Below the pieces are notes generated by a model, which was given only the letters and a program-made list of their open reading frames with translations, was not told the DNA's origin and did not search any database. A DNA stretch of 46,474 nt, from contig CACMYF010000006.1 of the NCBI GenBank assembly GCA_902617805.1, positions 1 to 46,474 on the forward strand, in the 5' to 3' direction. Shown one piece after another: positions 18,997 to 30,267 of this stretch. Position 1 is the first letter of the stretch. Each line of letters starts with the position of its first letter. Both the position numbers and the translations under genes were made by a program. The DNA comes from an uncultured Pelagibacteraceae bacterium. GTDB lineage: Bacteria > Pseudomonadota > Alphaproteobacteria > Pelagibacterales > Pelagibacteraceae.

Positions 18997-20004
18997 ATGA
19001 TGCTTGTATTTAAATTGGTAATTTTAAAATTATTTTTAATCTTAAATTTGTTTTTTATTAACATTTCTTTTGCAGATAATCATAATATCTATGAAACATT
19101 AGAAATAATAAAAAATGATCTTAAAACACTTGAAAGAGCAGTTTATTCTGGATCTATAGAAGTGAAATCAAGTACCAATGATAGTTCGGTTTCAAACTTG
19201 GACCAAAACTCAGAAGATGTTTTAACTAGACATTTATTAAAATTGTCAGAAGTTGAGGATCAGTTCAGAGAACTCACTAATAAATTTGAAGAAATAAATT
19301 TTAAGTTGGATAAATTATCTACACGTGTTTCAAAAATTCAAGCAGATAACCAAATAAGATTTCAAGATATAGAGACAAACATTAGCTCTGGAAACATAAG
19401 TAGCGTAGAAAATCAATTAAGTTCAAAACCGAAGACTGATGAACAAAAAGTTTTACCTGGTAGTTCACAGCCCCAAGATTTAGGAACAATTTCATATAAA
19501 GATACAGAGACAAACGAAACCTCACAACAAATTCAATCTGTAGATACTACAGCTTCAATTGTAACAGAAACTTTTCAGTCTGAAGAAAAAATACTTCCTC
19601 AAGAATTAAATGCAGAGAAGCAATATGAATTTGCAACAAGTTTTTTAAAAGTTGGAGATTATAGTACAGCGGAAAGAGCTTTTAGAGAATTTGTTCTATC
19701 TAATCCTGATCATGAATTAGCGGGTAGTGCGCAATACTGGTACGCAGAAACATTCAGAATTAGACAATTATATACTGATGCAGCTTCTGCTTATTTAGAG
19801 GGTTACCAAAAATATCCTAAAGGAAAAAAAGCTCCAATTAATCTATTAAAACTTGGAGTATCAATGGTTCAAATTGGTGAAAAAGACCAAGGATGTAAAA
19901 TGATAAATGGTGTAGAATTACAATATCCTAATGCAAATCAGTCTGTAATACAAAAAGCAAAATATGAGTCCAAAAAATTTGAATGTATCAAACAAGACTC
20001 ATAA
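18997..20004 (+). CDS. cpoB: Tol-Pal system protein CpoB/YbgF (TPR, coiled coil)
   Basis: Signal peptide, coiled-coil N-domain, C-terminal TPR region EKQYEFATSFLKVGDYSTAERAFREFVLSNPDHELAGSAQYWYAETF; after pal. Confidence 0.9.
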   Translation: MMLVFKLVILKLFLILNLFFINISFADNHNIYETLEIIKNDLKTLERAVYSGSIEVKSSTNDSSVSNLDQNSEDVLTRHLLKLSEVEDQFRELTNKFEEINFKLDKLSTRVSKIQADNQIRFQDIETNISSGNISSVENQLSSKPKTDEQKVLPGSSQPQDLGTISYKDTETNETSQQIQSVDTTASIVTETFQSEEKILPQELNAEKQYEFATSFLKVGDYSTAERAFREFVLSNPDHELAGSAQYWYAETFRIRQLYTDAASAYLEGYQKYPKGKKAPINLLKLGVSMVQIGEKDQGCKMINGVELQYPNANQSVIQKAKYESKKFECIKQDS

Positions 20005-20992
20005 GTTTTTATTAGATCAATTAAAAGATAAACAAACTTCTAAAATTTATAAAAAATTTGAAAAAAATTTTAGATTAAATGAGGATTTTATAGTTGCGGT
20101 TTCTGGCGGACCAGACAGTCTAGCTTTATGTTTTTTATCAAAAATTTATTCGATTAAAAAACATCTAAAAGTAACATATTTTCACGTTGATCATAAACTT
20201 AGAAATAATTCAACAAAAGAGGCAAAATTTGTAAAATTACTTTTAAAAAAATTGTCTACTAATCTTGAGATTTTAACCTGGGTTGGAAAAAAACCAAAAA
20301 GCAACATCCAATCTATTGCAAGAGATAAAAGATATGAACTTTTGTTAAATAAGGCAAAAAAATTAAAAATAAATAATATTTTATTAGGCCATCATAAGGA
20401 TGATTTAATAGAGAATTTTTTTATTAGAATTTTAAGAGGCAGTGGTTTAAATGGTATGGTGTCATTTGATCAAAGAACTAAGTTACAAAATGTTAATTTG
20501 ATTAGACCTTTATTAAAATTTTCTAAAAAAAATTTAGAATATATCACCAAAAAAGTTTTTAAAAATTATGTTAAAGATCCATCTAATAAAAATGATCAAT
20601 TTAAAAGAGTAAAAATTAGAAATTTTATAAAAAACTTGGAATTAGAGGGATTAGATAATGATAAATTTTATCTAACTGTTAAAAATTTAAGATTTGCAAA
20701 TGAGTCAATTAAATACTTTGTAGAAAAAAATTTAAAAGACAATTCAACAATTTTAAATATTAATGGGTTTGTTATTTTGAATAAAAATTTTTTTCTTCAG
20801 CCGGAGGAAGTAGTTTTTAGGTCTCTCACCGAGGTGCTAAAAAGTGTTGGTAAAAAATACTATCCAGTAAGAGGAAAAAAAATTGAAAAATTAATTTATA
20901 AAATTAAAAATGATAACTCACTCATGACTACTTTAGGAAACTGTGTAATAAAGAAGGTAAATAACTCAGTTATAGTATCAAAAGAGCGTTAA
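19964..20992 (+). CDS. tilS: tRNA(Ile)-lysidine synthase TilS
   Basis: PP-loop IVAVSGGPDSLALCFLSKIY, HVDHKLRNNSTKEAKF, GHHKDDLIENFFIRILRGSGLNGM. Start may lie downstream of 19964, since it overlaps cpoB by 41 nt. Confidence 0.92.
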   Translation: MSPKNLNVSNKTHKFLLDQLKDKQTSKIYKKFEKNFRLNEDFIVAVSGGPDSLALCFLSKIYSIKKHLKVTYFHVDHKLRNNSTKEAKFVKLLLKKLSTNLEILTWVGKKPKSNIQSIARDKRYELLLNKAKKLKINNILLGHHKDDLIENFFIRILRGSGLNGMVSFDQRTKLQNVNLIRPLLKFSKKNLEYITKKVFKNYVKDPSNKNDQFKRVKIRNFIKNLELEGLDNDKFYLTVKNLRFANESIKYFVEKNLKDNSTILNINGFVILNKNFFLQPEEVVFRSLTEVLKSVGKKYYPVRGKKIEKLIYKIKNDNSLMTTLGNCVIKKVNNSVIVSKER

Positions 20993-21055
20993 AGTTGATG
21001 AAATAACTGATATTTTGTCACTTGTTAATTTAATAATAATTCTTATTTTAAACCT

Positions 21056-22963
21056 ATGAATTTAAAAAATCTTGCAATGTGGGGGATAATAGTTTTCTTA
21101 ACTATAGGTCTTTATAACATGTTTAAAAATCCACAGTCTAATGTTAGAGGTGGAAATCAAATAATATTTTCAGATTTTTTAAATTCAGTTGAAGACGGTG
21201 AAGTTCTAAAAGTTGAGATTCAGGGAAATAACATCAAAGGTACTTATTCGAATGGAAATTCTTTTTCAACTTATGCTCCTAATGATCCAAATCTTATAGA
21301 AAAATTATCAGAGAAAGGTGTGAGTATTTCAGCAGCACCTTTAGATGAAAAAATGCCGTCATTGTTTGGTGTACTTTTATCATGGTTTCCTATGTTACTG
21401 CTTATTGCAGTATGGATTTTCTTTATGAGACAAATGCAAGGTGGCAAAGGTGGAGCAATGGGATTTGGAAAATCAAAAGCTAAAATGATGAATGAATTAA
21501 AAGGAAAGGTTACTTTTAATGATGTTGCTGGTGTAGAGGAAGCTAAAGAAGAAGTTGAAGAAATGGTAGAGTTCCTAAAAGACCCAAAAAAATTTAGTAG
21601 GTTGGGTGGTAAAATTCCAAGAGGAGCTTTACTTGTTGGACCTCCGGGAACTGGTAAAACTTTACTAGCTAGGGCAATTGCGGGTGAAGCAGGTGTTCCG
21701 TTTTTCACTATTTCAGGTTCTGATTTTGTTGAGATGTTCGTTGGAGTAGGAGCATCTAGAGTAAGAGACATGTTTGAACAAGGTAAAAAAAATTCTCCAT
21801 GTATTATTTTTATAGATGAGATAGATGCTGTTGGAAGAAGTAGAGGCGCAGGTCTAGGGGGTGGAAATGATGAGAGAGAACAAACCTTAAACCAGCTGTT
21901 AGTTGAAATGGATGGTTTTGATACAAATGAAGGTGTAATCATTATAGCCGCAACAAACAGACCAGATGTGCTTGATCCAGCTTTACTAAGACCAGGAAGG
22001 TTTGATAGACAGGTAGTAGTTTCAAACCCAGATATTATAGGAAGAGAAAAAATTTTAAAAGTTCATGTAAAAAAAATAAAAATGGCGCCAGATGTTAATT
22101 TAAGAACAATTGCAAGAGGTACGCCAGGATTTTCAGGAGCTGATCTTGCAAATATAGTTAATGAAGCAGCTTTGTTAGCAGCGAGAAAAAATAAGAGGAT
22201 AGTTACATTGTTAGAATTTGAGGAAGCAAAAGATAAAGTTATGATGGGTGCTGAAAGACGTTCAATGGTAATGACAGAAGATGAGAAAAAACTAACTGCA
22301 TATCATGAAGGTGGACATGCTCTGGTGTCGTTTAATATGCCAAGTTATGATCCAATTCATAAAGCAACTATCATACCAAGAGGAAGAGCTCTTGGAATGG
22401 TAATGAACTTACCTGAAAGAGACAAACACGGTTACTCAATAAAATATCTTAAAGCGAGACTAGCTGTTTGTTTTGGAGGAAGAGTGGCTGAGGAATTAAT
22501 TTTTGGAAAAGATAATATATCTACAGGAGCAGGTGGAGGAAATGGGTCTGATATTAACCAAGCCACACAGTTAGCAAGAGCAATGGTGACAAAATATGGA
22601 ATGAGTGAAGAAATGGGTCCAGTTGAATATGGGGAAAACCAAGAAGAAGTGTTTTTGGGAAGATCAGTTACTCAAACTCAATCGGTATCAGAGGAAGTTG
22701 CTCAGAAAATTGATAAAGAAATAAGAAAGCTTGTAGACGAGGGATATAATAAAGCTAAGGAAATTTTGACAGAAAAAATAGATGATCTACATAAAATTGC
22801 AAAAGCTCTAATAACTTATGAGACTTTAACTGGTGAAGAAATAGAGAATATAGTTAATAAAAATTTATATCCTAAAGATAAAATTTTAGATAATCCAGAA
22901 TCAAAAGATGACCAAGATTCAGCTTTGGGTGCAATGGGTTTGAAACCAAAAATTGTTCATTAA
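21056..22963 (+). CDS. ftsH: ATP-dependent zinc metalloprotease FtsH
   Basis: [45 protein letters not shown] zinc motif. Confidence 0.98.
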   Translation: MNLKNLAMWGIIVFLTIGLYNMFKNPQSNVRGGNQIIFSDFLNSVEDGEVLKVEIQGNNIKGTYSNGNSFSTYAPNDPNLIEKLSEKGVSISAAPLDEKMPSLFGVLLSWFPMLLLIAVWIFFMRQMQGGKGGAMGFGKSKAKMMNELKGKVTFNDVAGVEEAKEEVEEMVEFLKDPKKFSRLGGKIPRGALLVGPPGTGKTLLARAIAGEAGVPFFTISGSDFVEMFVGVGASRVRDMFEQGKKNSPCIIFIDEIDAVGRSRGAGLGGGNDEREQTLNQLLVEMDGFDTNEGVIIIAATNRPDVLDPALLRPGRFDRQVVVSNPDIIGREKILKVHVKKIKMAPDVNLRTIARGTPGFSGADLANIVNEAALLAARKNKRIVTLLEFEEAKDKVMMGAERRSMVMTEDEKKLTAYHEGGHALVSFNMPSYDPIHKATIIPRGRALGMVMNLPERDKHGYSIKYLKARLAVCFGGRVAEELIFGKDNISTGAGGGNGSDINQATQLARAMVTKYGMSEEMGPVEYGENQEEVFLGRSVTQTQSVSEEVAQKIDKEIRKLVDEGYNKAKEILTEKIDDLHKIAKALITYETLTGEEIENIVNKNLYPKDKILDNPESKDDQDSALGAMGLKPKIVH

Positions 22964-22969
22964 TAAATA

Positions 22970-24022
22970 ATGTCAAGATATTACACAAGAGCGTGTAATT
23001 TCTATTTCGGCAAACAATCAAAAATTTTAGTAAATAAAAAAAAATCTATCCCTTTACATCAGATTAAAGAAATATCTTTCGACCATGTTGAGATAATTAC
23101 AAGAAAAAAAATTAGAAAAATTACAATAAATAAAATAAGAAATTTACCAAAAAAACTAAAAACAAAAATAAATTCAGATTTAAAAAAAATTAGGTCAAAG
23201 AAATCAAATTTTTCAAATTTAAATTTTAAAAAAATTCCAAATATATTGGGTGTTTTAAATTTAACTCCTGATAGTTTTTCCGATGGAGGAAAATTTAACA
23301 AAAAAAATAAAGGCGTCAGTCATGCTATCAATTTATATAAAACTGGTGCTTCGTTAGTAGATGTTGGTGGAGAGTCTACAAGACCAGGATCGAGGGAAGT
23401 AAATGAAAATCGAGAATGGTGTAGAATTAATAAGACATTAAAATTAATTGTAAAAAAAATACCAATATCTTTAGACACAAGAAAATCTGCAATTATGGAA
23501 AATGGTATTAGAATGGGGGTTAAACTTATTAATGATGTTTCAGGATTAAGTTATGATCCTAAAACAATAAATGTTTTAAAAAAGTATAAAATTCCATTTG
23601 TAATACAGCATTCAGTTGGGACACCAGAAAATATGCAAAAGAATCCAATATATAAAAATGAATTATTAGATATATATGATTATTTTGAAGATAAGATTAA
23701 GTTAATAAGGTCTAAAGGTATTAAACATAATAATATAATTTTAGATCCAGGAATTGGATTTGGAAAAAATTTGAAACATAATATGAATCTTATAAGAGGT
23801 GTTTCTATTTTTCATTCATTAGGTTTTCCTATACTAGTAGGGAATTCAAGAAAAAGATTTATTAAAGATATATCAAAAAAAAATGATAGCAAAACAAGGA
23901 TTGGTGGAACTATGGCTTCTTCAATTTATTTAATGATGCAAGGAATTCAGATTTTAAGAATTCATGATGTTAATGAAGTTATGCAAGGTATTAAAGTTTT
24001 TAATCAGATAATCAAAAATTAA
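22970..24022 (+). CDS. folP: dihydropteroate synthase
   Basis: ILGVLNLTPDSFSDGGKF...GASLVDVGGESTRPGSREV...SLDTRK...INDVSGL...ILDPGIGFGKN. Confidence 0.95.
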   Translation: MSRYYTRACNFYFGKQSKILVNKKKSIPLHQIKEISFDHVEIITRKKIRKITINKIRNLPKKLKTKINSDLKKIRSKKSNFSNLNFKKIPNILGVLNLTPDSFSDGGKFNKKNKGVSHAINLYKTGASLVDVGGESTRPGSREVNENREWCRINKTLKLIVKKIPISLDTRKSAIMENGIRMGVKLINDVSGLSYDPKTINVLKKYKIPFVIQHSVGTPENMQKNPIYKNELLDIYDYFEDKIKLIRSKGIKHNNIILDPGIGFGKNLKHNMNLIRGVSIFHSLGFPILVGNSRKRFIKDISKKNDSKTRIGGTMASSIYLMMQGIQILRIHDVNEVMQGIKVFNQIIKN

Positions 24023-25353
24023 TGGCAAAAAAATATTTTGGAACAGATGGAATAAGAGGAGCAGTCAATAGCAAATATATAAATGGAGATATGTTCTTTA
24101 AATTTGGACTTGCTAGTGGAACATACTTTAAATCTCAAAAAAAAAGAAAACAAACAGCAATAATTGCAAAAGATACGAGATTGTCTGGATATACACTTGA
24201 ACCAGCTCTTGTCTCAGGTTTGGCTTCTGCTGGTATGCATGTTTATACCCTAGGACCCTTACCAACTAACGCATTGGCTATGTTAACAAAAGAGATGAAG
24301 GCAAATATGGGTATAATGATTACCGCTTCTCATAACCCACATTTTGACAATGGTTTAAAATTGTTTGGTCCTGATGGAATGAAATTATCAGATAAAATAG
24401 AAAAAAAAATTGAGAGTCTCATTGATAAGAAAATCTCAAAAAATCTCTCGCATTCTGAAAAATTAGGAAGAGTTAAAAGATTAGAAACAGGTACCAAAAA
24501 TTATATTAAAATATTAAAAAAAAATTTCACAAAAGAGTTCAATTTAAGAGGACTAAGAATAGTAATCGACTGTGCAAACGGTGCTGGTTATAAGGCAGGT
24601 CCTGAATTATTGAAATCATTAGGAGCTAAAGTGATAGCAATAGGTATTAAACCAAATGGTTTAAATATTAATAAAAAATGTGGATCAACTTTTCCAAGAA
24701 ATATTAGGTCTGCAGTAAAAAAATATAAAGCTCATATCGGAATATCTTTAGACGGAGATGCTGACAGAATTATTATGTGTGATGAGAAAAGCAATATAAT
24801 TGATGGAGATCAAATTATAGCCGCTTTAGCAACAAGATGGAAAAATAAAAAAATGTTAAAAGGAGGAGTTGTTGGAACATTAATGTCAAATTATGGTTTA
24901 GAAAAATATTTTAAATCAATAGGAATAAAATTTTTAAGGGCAAATGTTGGAGATAGATATGTTAAAGAAAAAATGCAAAAATATAATTTTAATTTAGGTG
25001 GTGAACAATCGGGACATATTATTTTAGGTAAATTTGCAACTACAGGAGATGGTTTATTAGTAGCTTTAGAAGCTCTTTTTGCTCTAAGAAAAGGAAAAAA
25101 GGCAAGTGAATTTTTTGAACAATTTAAGAAAACACCTCAACTTTTAAAAAATATCGAGGTAAAAGATAAAAATATTATTAATAAACCTGAGATAAAAAAA
25201 ATTATAAAAAACGCATATAAATTAATTAAAGGTAAAGGAAGAATTTTAGTAAGAAAATCAGGTACAGAATCTAAAATAAGAGTAATGGGAGAGAGTGAAA
25301 ACAAAGCTCTTCTATATAAATGTGTGAACATGATTACAAAAAAAATTAAATAA
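24022..25353 (+). CDS. glmM: phosphoglucosamine mutase
   Basis: KKYFGTDGIRGAVN...GIMITASHNPHFDNGLKLFGPDGMKL...SLDGDADRII...VRKSGTESKIRVM. Confidence 0.97.
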   Translation: MAKKYFGTDGIRGAVNSKYINGDMFFKFGLASGTYFKSQKKRKQTAIIAKDTRLSGYTLEPALVSGLASAGMHVYTLGPLPTNALAMLTKEMKANMGIMITASHNPHFDNGLKLFGPDGMKLSDKIEKKIESLIDKKISKNLSHSEKLGRVKRLETGTKNYIKILKKNFTKEFNLRGLRIVIDCANGAGYKAGPELLKSLGAKVIAIGIKPNGLNINKKCGSTFPRNIRSAVKKYKAHIGISLDGDADRIIMCDEKSNIIDGDQIIAALATRWKNKKMLKGGVVGTLMSNYGLEKYFKSIGIKFLRANVGDRYVKEKMQKYNFNLGGEQSGHIILGKFATTGDGLLVALEALFALRKGKKASEFFEQFKKTPQLLKNIEVKDKNIINKPEIKKIIKNAYKLIKGKGRILVRKSGTESKIRVMGESENKALLYKCVNMITKKIK

Positions 25354-25354
25354 A

Positions 25355-26167
25355 TTGAAACCTAATTCTAAAATTTTAATTATTGCAGGATCTGACTCAT
25401 CTGGTGGAGCAGGTATTCAAGCTGATATAAAAACTATTACTGCTCTTGGTTCTTATGCAATGACAGCAATAACAGCTGTTACATCACAAAATACCACAGG
25501 TGTAAAATCAATTGTTGGGATTAATCCAAAAGAAATTTTTAATCAAATTATTTATACTTGTAAAGACATAAGACCTGATGCAATAAAAATTGGTATGTTG
25601 CATTCTTCAGAGGTTATTAGAATGGTACTAAAAGCTTTGGATGTAATTAAAGTTAAAAAAATCGTATTAGACCCAGTAATGGTTGCTAAAGGTGGGGCTA
25701 AACTGATAGATAGTAAAGCTATTGAATTTTTAAAATTAAAACTAATTAAAAAAGTATCACTTATTACTCCCAATATTCCTGAGGCAGAAATTTTAACTAA
25801 AACAAAAATTATAACAAAAGAGGATATGATTTTTGCCGCTAATAAACTTATGGATTTAGGAGCTAAAAATGTACTTATAAAAGGTGGTCATTTAAAACAT
25901 AGAAATGTATTAGATATTTTAATAAATACAAAAGATCTAAAGATCTTCCAAAGCAAGCGTCACAAAACAAAGAATACTCATGGTACAGGTTGTACTTTAT
26001 CTAGCTCAGTTACAACTTTTTTATCATGTGGAAAAACAGTAAAGAAATCTTGTGAGCTTGGAATTAAGTATGTAAATTCTGCAATAAAATCAAACCCTAA
26101 ATATGGAAAAGGTAATGGACCAATTAACCATCTCACTTCCTTAAAATTAGACAGAAAATTTAAATAA
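25355..26167 (+). CDS. thiD: bifunctional hydroxymethylpyrimidine kinase/phosphomethylpyrimidine kinase (TTG start)
   Basis: [41 protein letters not shown]...[14 protein letters not shown]...[14 protein letters not shown]. Confidence 0.95.
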   Translation: MKPNSKILIIAGSDSSGGAGIQADIKTITALGSYAMTAITAVTSQNTTGVKSIVGINPKEIFNQIIYTCKDIRPDAIKIGMLHSSEVIRMVLKALDVIKVKKIVLDPVMVAKGGAKLIDSKAIEFLKLKLIKKVSLITPNIPEAEILTKTKIITKEDMIFAANKLMDLGAKNVLIKGGHLKHRNVLDILINTKDLKIFQSKRHKTKNTHGTGCTLSSSVTTFLSCGKTVKKSCELGIKYVNSAIKSNPKYGKGNGPINHLTSLKLDRKFK

Positions 26168-27459
26168 TGAAAAATATAGTCGTTGTTGGGTCTCAATGGG
26201 GTGACGAAGGTAAAGGAAAAATTGTTGATTGGTTATCTGAACAGGCTGATGTTGTAATAAGATTCCAAGGAGGTCATAATGCTGGCCATACTTTAGTGAT
26301 TGATGGTGTTACATATAAATTGAGACTATTGCCATCTGGAATAGTTAGAAAAGGTAAAATATCAATTATTGGTAATGGAGTTGTCGTAGATCCATGGGCA
26401 TTATTAGAGGAAATAGAAGAAATAAAATCTAAAGGCGTAGAAGTAAATGTAAATAATTTTATTATTTCGGAGTCTGCAAATTTAATTTTGCCTTTTCATA
26501 GAGAAATGGATGAGATTAGAGAAGATGCAGCAGGAAAAAGTAAAATAGGAACTACAAGACGAGGAATTGGGCCTGCATACGAAGATAAAGTTGGAAGAAG
26601 ATCTATAAGAGTAATGGATCTAAGATCTGAAAAAAATTTAGATCAAAGACTCGATTCTGTATTAGTTCATCATAATGCGATTAGAAAAGGTCTAGGAAAA
26701 AAAATTTTTGAAAAGGATCAGCTTAAATCTGATTTGCTTAAAATAGCACCTAAAATATTAGAATTCTCCCAGCCAGTTTGGTTAAAAATTGATCAATTTA
26801 AAAAACAGAAAAAGAAAATTTTATTTGAAGGCGCTCAAGGTATTTTACTTGATGTAGATCATGGAACTTATCCTTTTGTAACTTCATCTAATACTGTTGC
26901 TTCGAGCGCAGCGACAGGAACTGGGTGTGGTCTTAATTCTATAAATTATGTTCTTGGCATTACAAAAGCTTATACAACAAGGGTTGGAGAGGGCCCTTTT
27001 CCTACTGAGTTAACAAATGATGTCGGTGAACTTTTAGGAACACGTGGAAAAGAATTTGGAACTGTTACAAGTAGAAAAAGAAGATGTGGATGGTTTGATG
27101 GTGTTTTGGTGAGGCAAACTATTAAAGTTTCAGGGATTGATGGTATCGCTTTAACAAAATTAGATGTACTTGATGAATTAGATGAAATTAAAATGTGTGT
27201 TGCTTATGAGCTTGATGGTAAAAGATTAGATTATTTACCTGCCGCTGTAGAGGACCAGATTAAAATAAAACCAATTTATGAAACTTTTCCAGGTTGGAGA
27301 GTTTCTACAAGTGGAGTCAAAAATATGGACTCGTTACCTGAAAATGCAAAAAAATATATTTTTGCTGTTGAAGATTTTATTGGCGCAAAGGTATCAAGTA
27401 TCTCTACTAGTCCAGAAAGAGATGATACTATTTTAATTGAAAACCCTTTTGAAGTTTAA
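26167..27459 (+). CDS. purA: adenylosuccinate synthetase
   Basis: [40 protein letters not shown]. Confidence 0.98.
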   Translation: MKNIVVVGSQWGDEGKGKIVDWLSEQADVVIRFQGGHNAGHTLVIDGVTYKLRLLPSGIVRKGKISIIGNGVVVDPWALLEEIEEIKSKGVEVNVNNFIISESANLILPFHREMDEIREDAAGKSKIGTTRRGIGPAYEDKVGRRSIRVMDLRSEKNLDQRLDSVLVHHNAIRKGLGKKIFEKDQLKSDLLKIAPKILEFSQPVWLKIDQFKKQKKKILFEGAQGILLDVDHGTYPFVTSSNTVASSAATGTGCGLNSINYVLGITKAYTTRVGEGPFPTELTNDVGELLGTRGKEFGTVTSRKRRCGWFDGVLVRQTIKVSGIDGIALTKLDVLDELDEIKMCVAYELDGKRLDYLPAAVEDQIKIKPIYETFPGWRVSTSGVKNMDSLPENAKKYIFAVEDFIGAKVSSISTSPERDDTILIENPFEV

Positions 27460-28349
27460 TTTGCGGGTAAAAGATTTTTTGATTTAGCCAATAAAAGCAT
27501 ATGCTTTTGAAGTTTTTCAAATGCTTTATTTTCTATTTGTCTAACTCTTTCTCTGCTAATTTTATATTTTTTACTTAAATCTTCTAGTGTAGTTGGGTCA
27601 TCATTTAGTCTTCTTGAGTATAGAATTTCTCTTTCTCTATCGTTAAGAACTTTAATAGAGTCTTTTAATAAATCTTTTCTTTGCTCCATTTCCTCATGCT
27701 GAGCAAATTTTAAATCATGATCAAGTTCTTTATCAACCAACCAGTCTTGCCATTCATCACCATCTTCTCCAACTTGAGCATTAAGCGAGAACTCTTTTCC
27801 AGAAAGTCTTCTATTCATAGAAACGACTTCTTCCTTACTTACATCGAGCTTATTAGCTATATGATCAACGTGTTCATCTCTTAAATCTCCTTCAGTTTCT
27901 GGAGAAATTTGATTTTTAATTTTCTTTAAATTAAAAAATAATTTTTTTTGAGCAGTTGTAGTTCCAATTTTGACAAGGCTCCAAGATCTTAAAATATATT
28001 CTTGAATAGAAGCCTTAATCCACCACATTGCATAAGTTGCCAATCTAAAACCTTTTTCTGGTTCAAATTTCTTGACAGCTTGCATAAGACCTACATTTCC
28101 CTCTGAAATCATTTCATTAATAGGCAAACCATATCCTTTGTAGCCCATAGCAATCTTTGCAACTAATCTTAAATGACTAGTAACTAGTTTTTCTGCAGCT
28201 TTAATATTACCAGTCGTTTTCCAATTTTTTGCTAGCATATATTCCTCTTCTGCAGCTAACATCGGAAATTTTTTAATCTGCTCTAAATATGCAGATAGTC
28301 CACCTTCATTAGAAAGGGTTGGCAGATTGTTACTCATTGTTGTGCTCAT
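27456..28349 (-). CDS. rpoH: RNA polymerase sigma-32 factor RpoH
   Basis: Regions 2 and 4: [108 protein letters not shown]. Confidence 0.95.
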   Translation of the reverse strand: MSTTMSNNLPTLSNEGGLSAYLEQIKKFPMLAAEEEYMLAKNWKTTGNIKAAEKLVTSHLRLVAKIAMGYKGYGLPINEMISEGNVGLMQAVKKFEPEKGFRLATYAMWWIKASIQEYILRSWSLVKIGTTTAQKKLFFNLKKIKNQISPETEGDLRDEHVDHIANKLDVSKEEVVSMNRRLSGKEFSLNAQVGEDGDEWQDWLVDKELDHDLKFAQHEEMEQRKDLLKDSIKVLNDREREILYSRRLNDDPTTLEDLSKKYKISRERVRQIENKAFEKLQKHMLLLAKSKNLLPAN

Positions 28350-28390
28350 AGAGGTGTTTATTTAATTAATTATACCTAATTTTCAATAAT

Positions 28391-29371
28391 TTATTCTTCA
28401 GTGTTTTTAAGCATTTTTAGAATATTATTTAGATCTTGTGGCAAAAGTGAGGAAAAAATCATCTCTTTCTTAGTTCGTGGATGTATAAATCCTAAAGTTT
28501 TTGCATGCAGAAATTGTCTATTTAATTTAGAAATTGAATTTTGGATATCTAAATCAATATTTTTTAACTTTTTATATTTTTTTTTATATTTATCATCTCC
28601 AACTAGGCTATTACCTTTATAATTCATATGAACTCTTATCTGATGTGTTCTTCCTGTTTCTAATTTACATTCAACTAAACTTAAGGTTGGTGTTTTCTGA
28701 TTTTCAAAAATTTCAAGTGTTTTATAATTTGTTATAGCCTTCTTACCTTTAGAACTACTAACTTCCATAAGTTGTCTATTTTTTGAACTACGAGTTATAA
28801 ATGTCTCAATTCTTCCTGAGGAGGGTCTTAATTTTCCCCATATTAAAAGTTGGTACTCTCTTATAATTGTATGATCACTAAATTGTTTTGATAAATTTTC
28901 ATGAGTTTCATTGTTTTTTGCAATTACAACTAAACCAGATGTGTTTTTATCAATTCTATGAACAATACCAGGTCTTAACTCGTCACCTATATTTGATAAA
29001 GAATCCTTGTCATAATGCATCAATGCATTAACAATTGTCTTATCATAATTTCCAGCTCCTGGATGCATGATTATCCCGGCAGGTTTATTAATTACTAATA
29101 GATCGTCATCTTCGTATATTATTTCTAATTTAAATTCGTAAGGTTTAAGGGATGCTATTTCAGGCTCTGGAATCTTAAGATTTATAGTATCACCAATTGA
29201 GACTTTTTTTGACGGACTTTTAATTATTTCATTATTTAGAGTTAACTTTTCTTTTAAAATTAAATTTTTAATCCTAGTTCTACTAATTAATACCTCTCTT
29301 TTGTTAATTAAAACATCAACCCTTAAATTCTTCTCATTCTCTTTGACTATAAAATTAATGTTTTTTTCCAT
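28391..29371 (-). CDS. rluD: RluA-family 23S rRNA pseudouridine synthase
   Basis: S4-like N-domain; GIVHRIDKNTSGLVVIAKN catalytic motif; LETGRTHQIRVHM. Confidence 0.92.
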   Translation of the reverse strand: MEKNINFIVKENEKNLRVDVLINKREVLISRTRIKNLILKEKLTLNNEIIKSPSKKVSIGDTINLKIPEPEIASLKPYEFKLEIIYEDDDLLVINKPAGIIMHPGAGNYDKTIVNALMHYDKDSLSNIGDELRPGIVHRIDKNTSGLVVIAKNNETHENLSKQFSDHTIIREYQLLIWGKLRPSSGRIETFITRSSKNRQLMEVSSSKGKKAITNYKTLEIFENQKTPTLSLVECKLETGRTHQIRVHMNYKGNSLVGDDKYKKKYKKLKNIDLDIQNSISKLNRQFLHAKTLGFIHPRTKKEMIFSSLLPQDLNNILKMLKNTEE

Positions 29372-29394
29372 AAAATATAATATTAATACTATAT

Positions 29395-29471
29395 GCGCTT
29401 GTAGCTCAACTGGATAGAGCGCCTGACTTCGGATCAGGAGGTTCTGGGTTCGACTCCTAGCAGGCGCACCA
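29395..29471 (+). tRNA. tRNA-Arg (TCG), CCA encoded
   Basis: GCGCTTGTAGCTCAACTGGATAGAGCGCCTGACTTCGGATCAGGAGGTTCTGGGTTCGACTCCTAGCAGGCGCACCA; loop CTTCGGA gives anticodon TCG. Confidence 0.96.
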
Positions 29472-29473
29472 AT

Positions 29474-30265
29474 TTATTCTCCCATGTTTATCAAAGTTCC
29501 TTTTTCTCTTGCTTTATCGAAAGAGTAATAAAATAAGGATATTGATAAAATTAAATAAAACCCATTAAGATAGACTGCATTTATTATATTTTCATAATTG
29601 ACTGTTCCATTAACTAAAATATTTCTAGTCTCCTCAAAAATATATACTAATGGCAATGCGAAAGCGATTGATTGGAAGATTCCTGGTAGTGTTTCAACTG
29701 GGTAGTATATACAGCCAAAAGGCGCTAACAAAAACATGGTAGACCATGCAATATTTTCAAAAGATGGACCAAATCTTAATAATCCTGCTGACACAAGTAG
29801 ACCAAGCGTAATTCCAAATAAATATAAACTTAAGAAAAGAAAAGCCAAAGGAAGACCAAGTTTTAACAATGAAATTCCAAACAATGGAGAAGTTAACAAT
29901 ATTGCTGGTATTAAACCAATTAAAGCTCTAATTAAAGCTGTTAAAACTAAAGAGATAATTATCTCACTAATTTTCATAGGAGCAATAAATAGGTTTGTAA
30001 AGTTTCTGCTCCAAATTTCCTCCAAAAATAACATATTAAAGCCAATACTGGTTCTAAATAAAAAATCATAAAGAATTGCACATGAAAGAATAACTCCTAC
30101 CGCACCACTGTAGTAAGTGCTATGAGCTGCAAAAAAATTAGAAATAAATCCCCAGAGAGTAATTTGAATTGAAGGCCAATAAATTAAGTCTAATATTCTT
30201 GGAAATGATCTAGTTATTAAATAAAAGTGTCTTAAAAAAAGACCATAAATTCTGATTAAATTCAT
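29474..30265 (-). CDS. ABC-2 type transporter permease
   Basis: Six-TM hydrophobic protein with the late ...APFGCIYYPVETLPGIFQSIAFALPLVYIFEETRNIL motif seen in ABC-2 permeases; adjacent to its ATPase. Confidence 0.85.
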   Translation of the reverse strand: MNLIRIYGLFLRHFYLITRSFPRILDLIYWPSIQITLWGFISNFFAAHSTYYSGAVGVILSCAILYDFLFRTSIGFNMLFLEEIWSRNFTNLFIAPMKISEIIISLVLTALIRALIGLIPAILLTSPLFGISLLKLGLPLAFLFLSLYLFGITLGLLVSAGLLRFGPSFENIAWSTMFLLAPFGCIYYPVETLPGIFQSIAFALPLVYIFEETRNILVNGTVNYENIINAVYLNGFYLILSISLFYYSFDKAREKGTLINMGE

Positions 30266-30267
30266 TT

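Noticed and set aside
21271-21942. 223-aa antisense ORF inside ftsH
   Set aside because: Opposite a strongly supported ftsH coding frame; low-complexity Ser/Pro/Ile-rich translation is typical of the antisense frame of an AT-rich gene.
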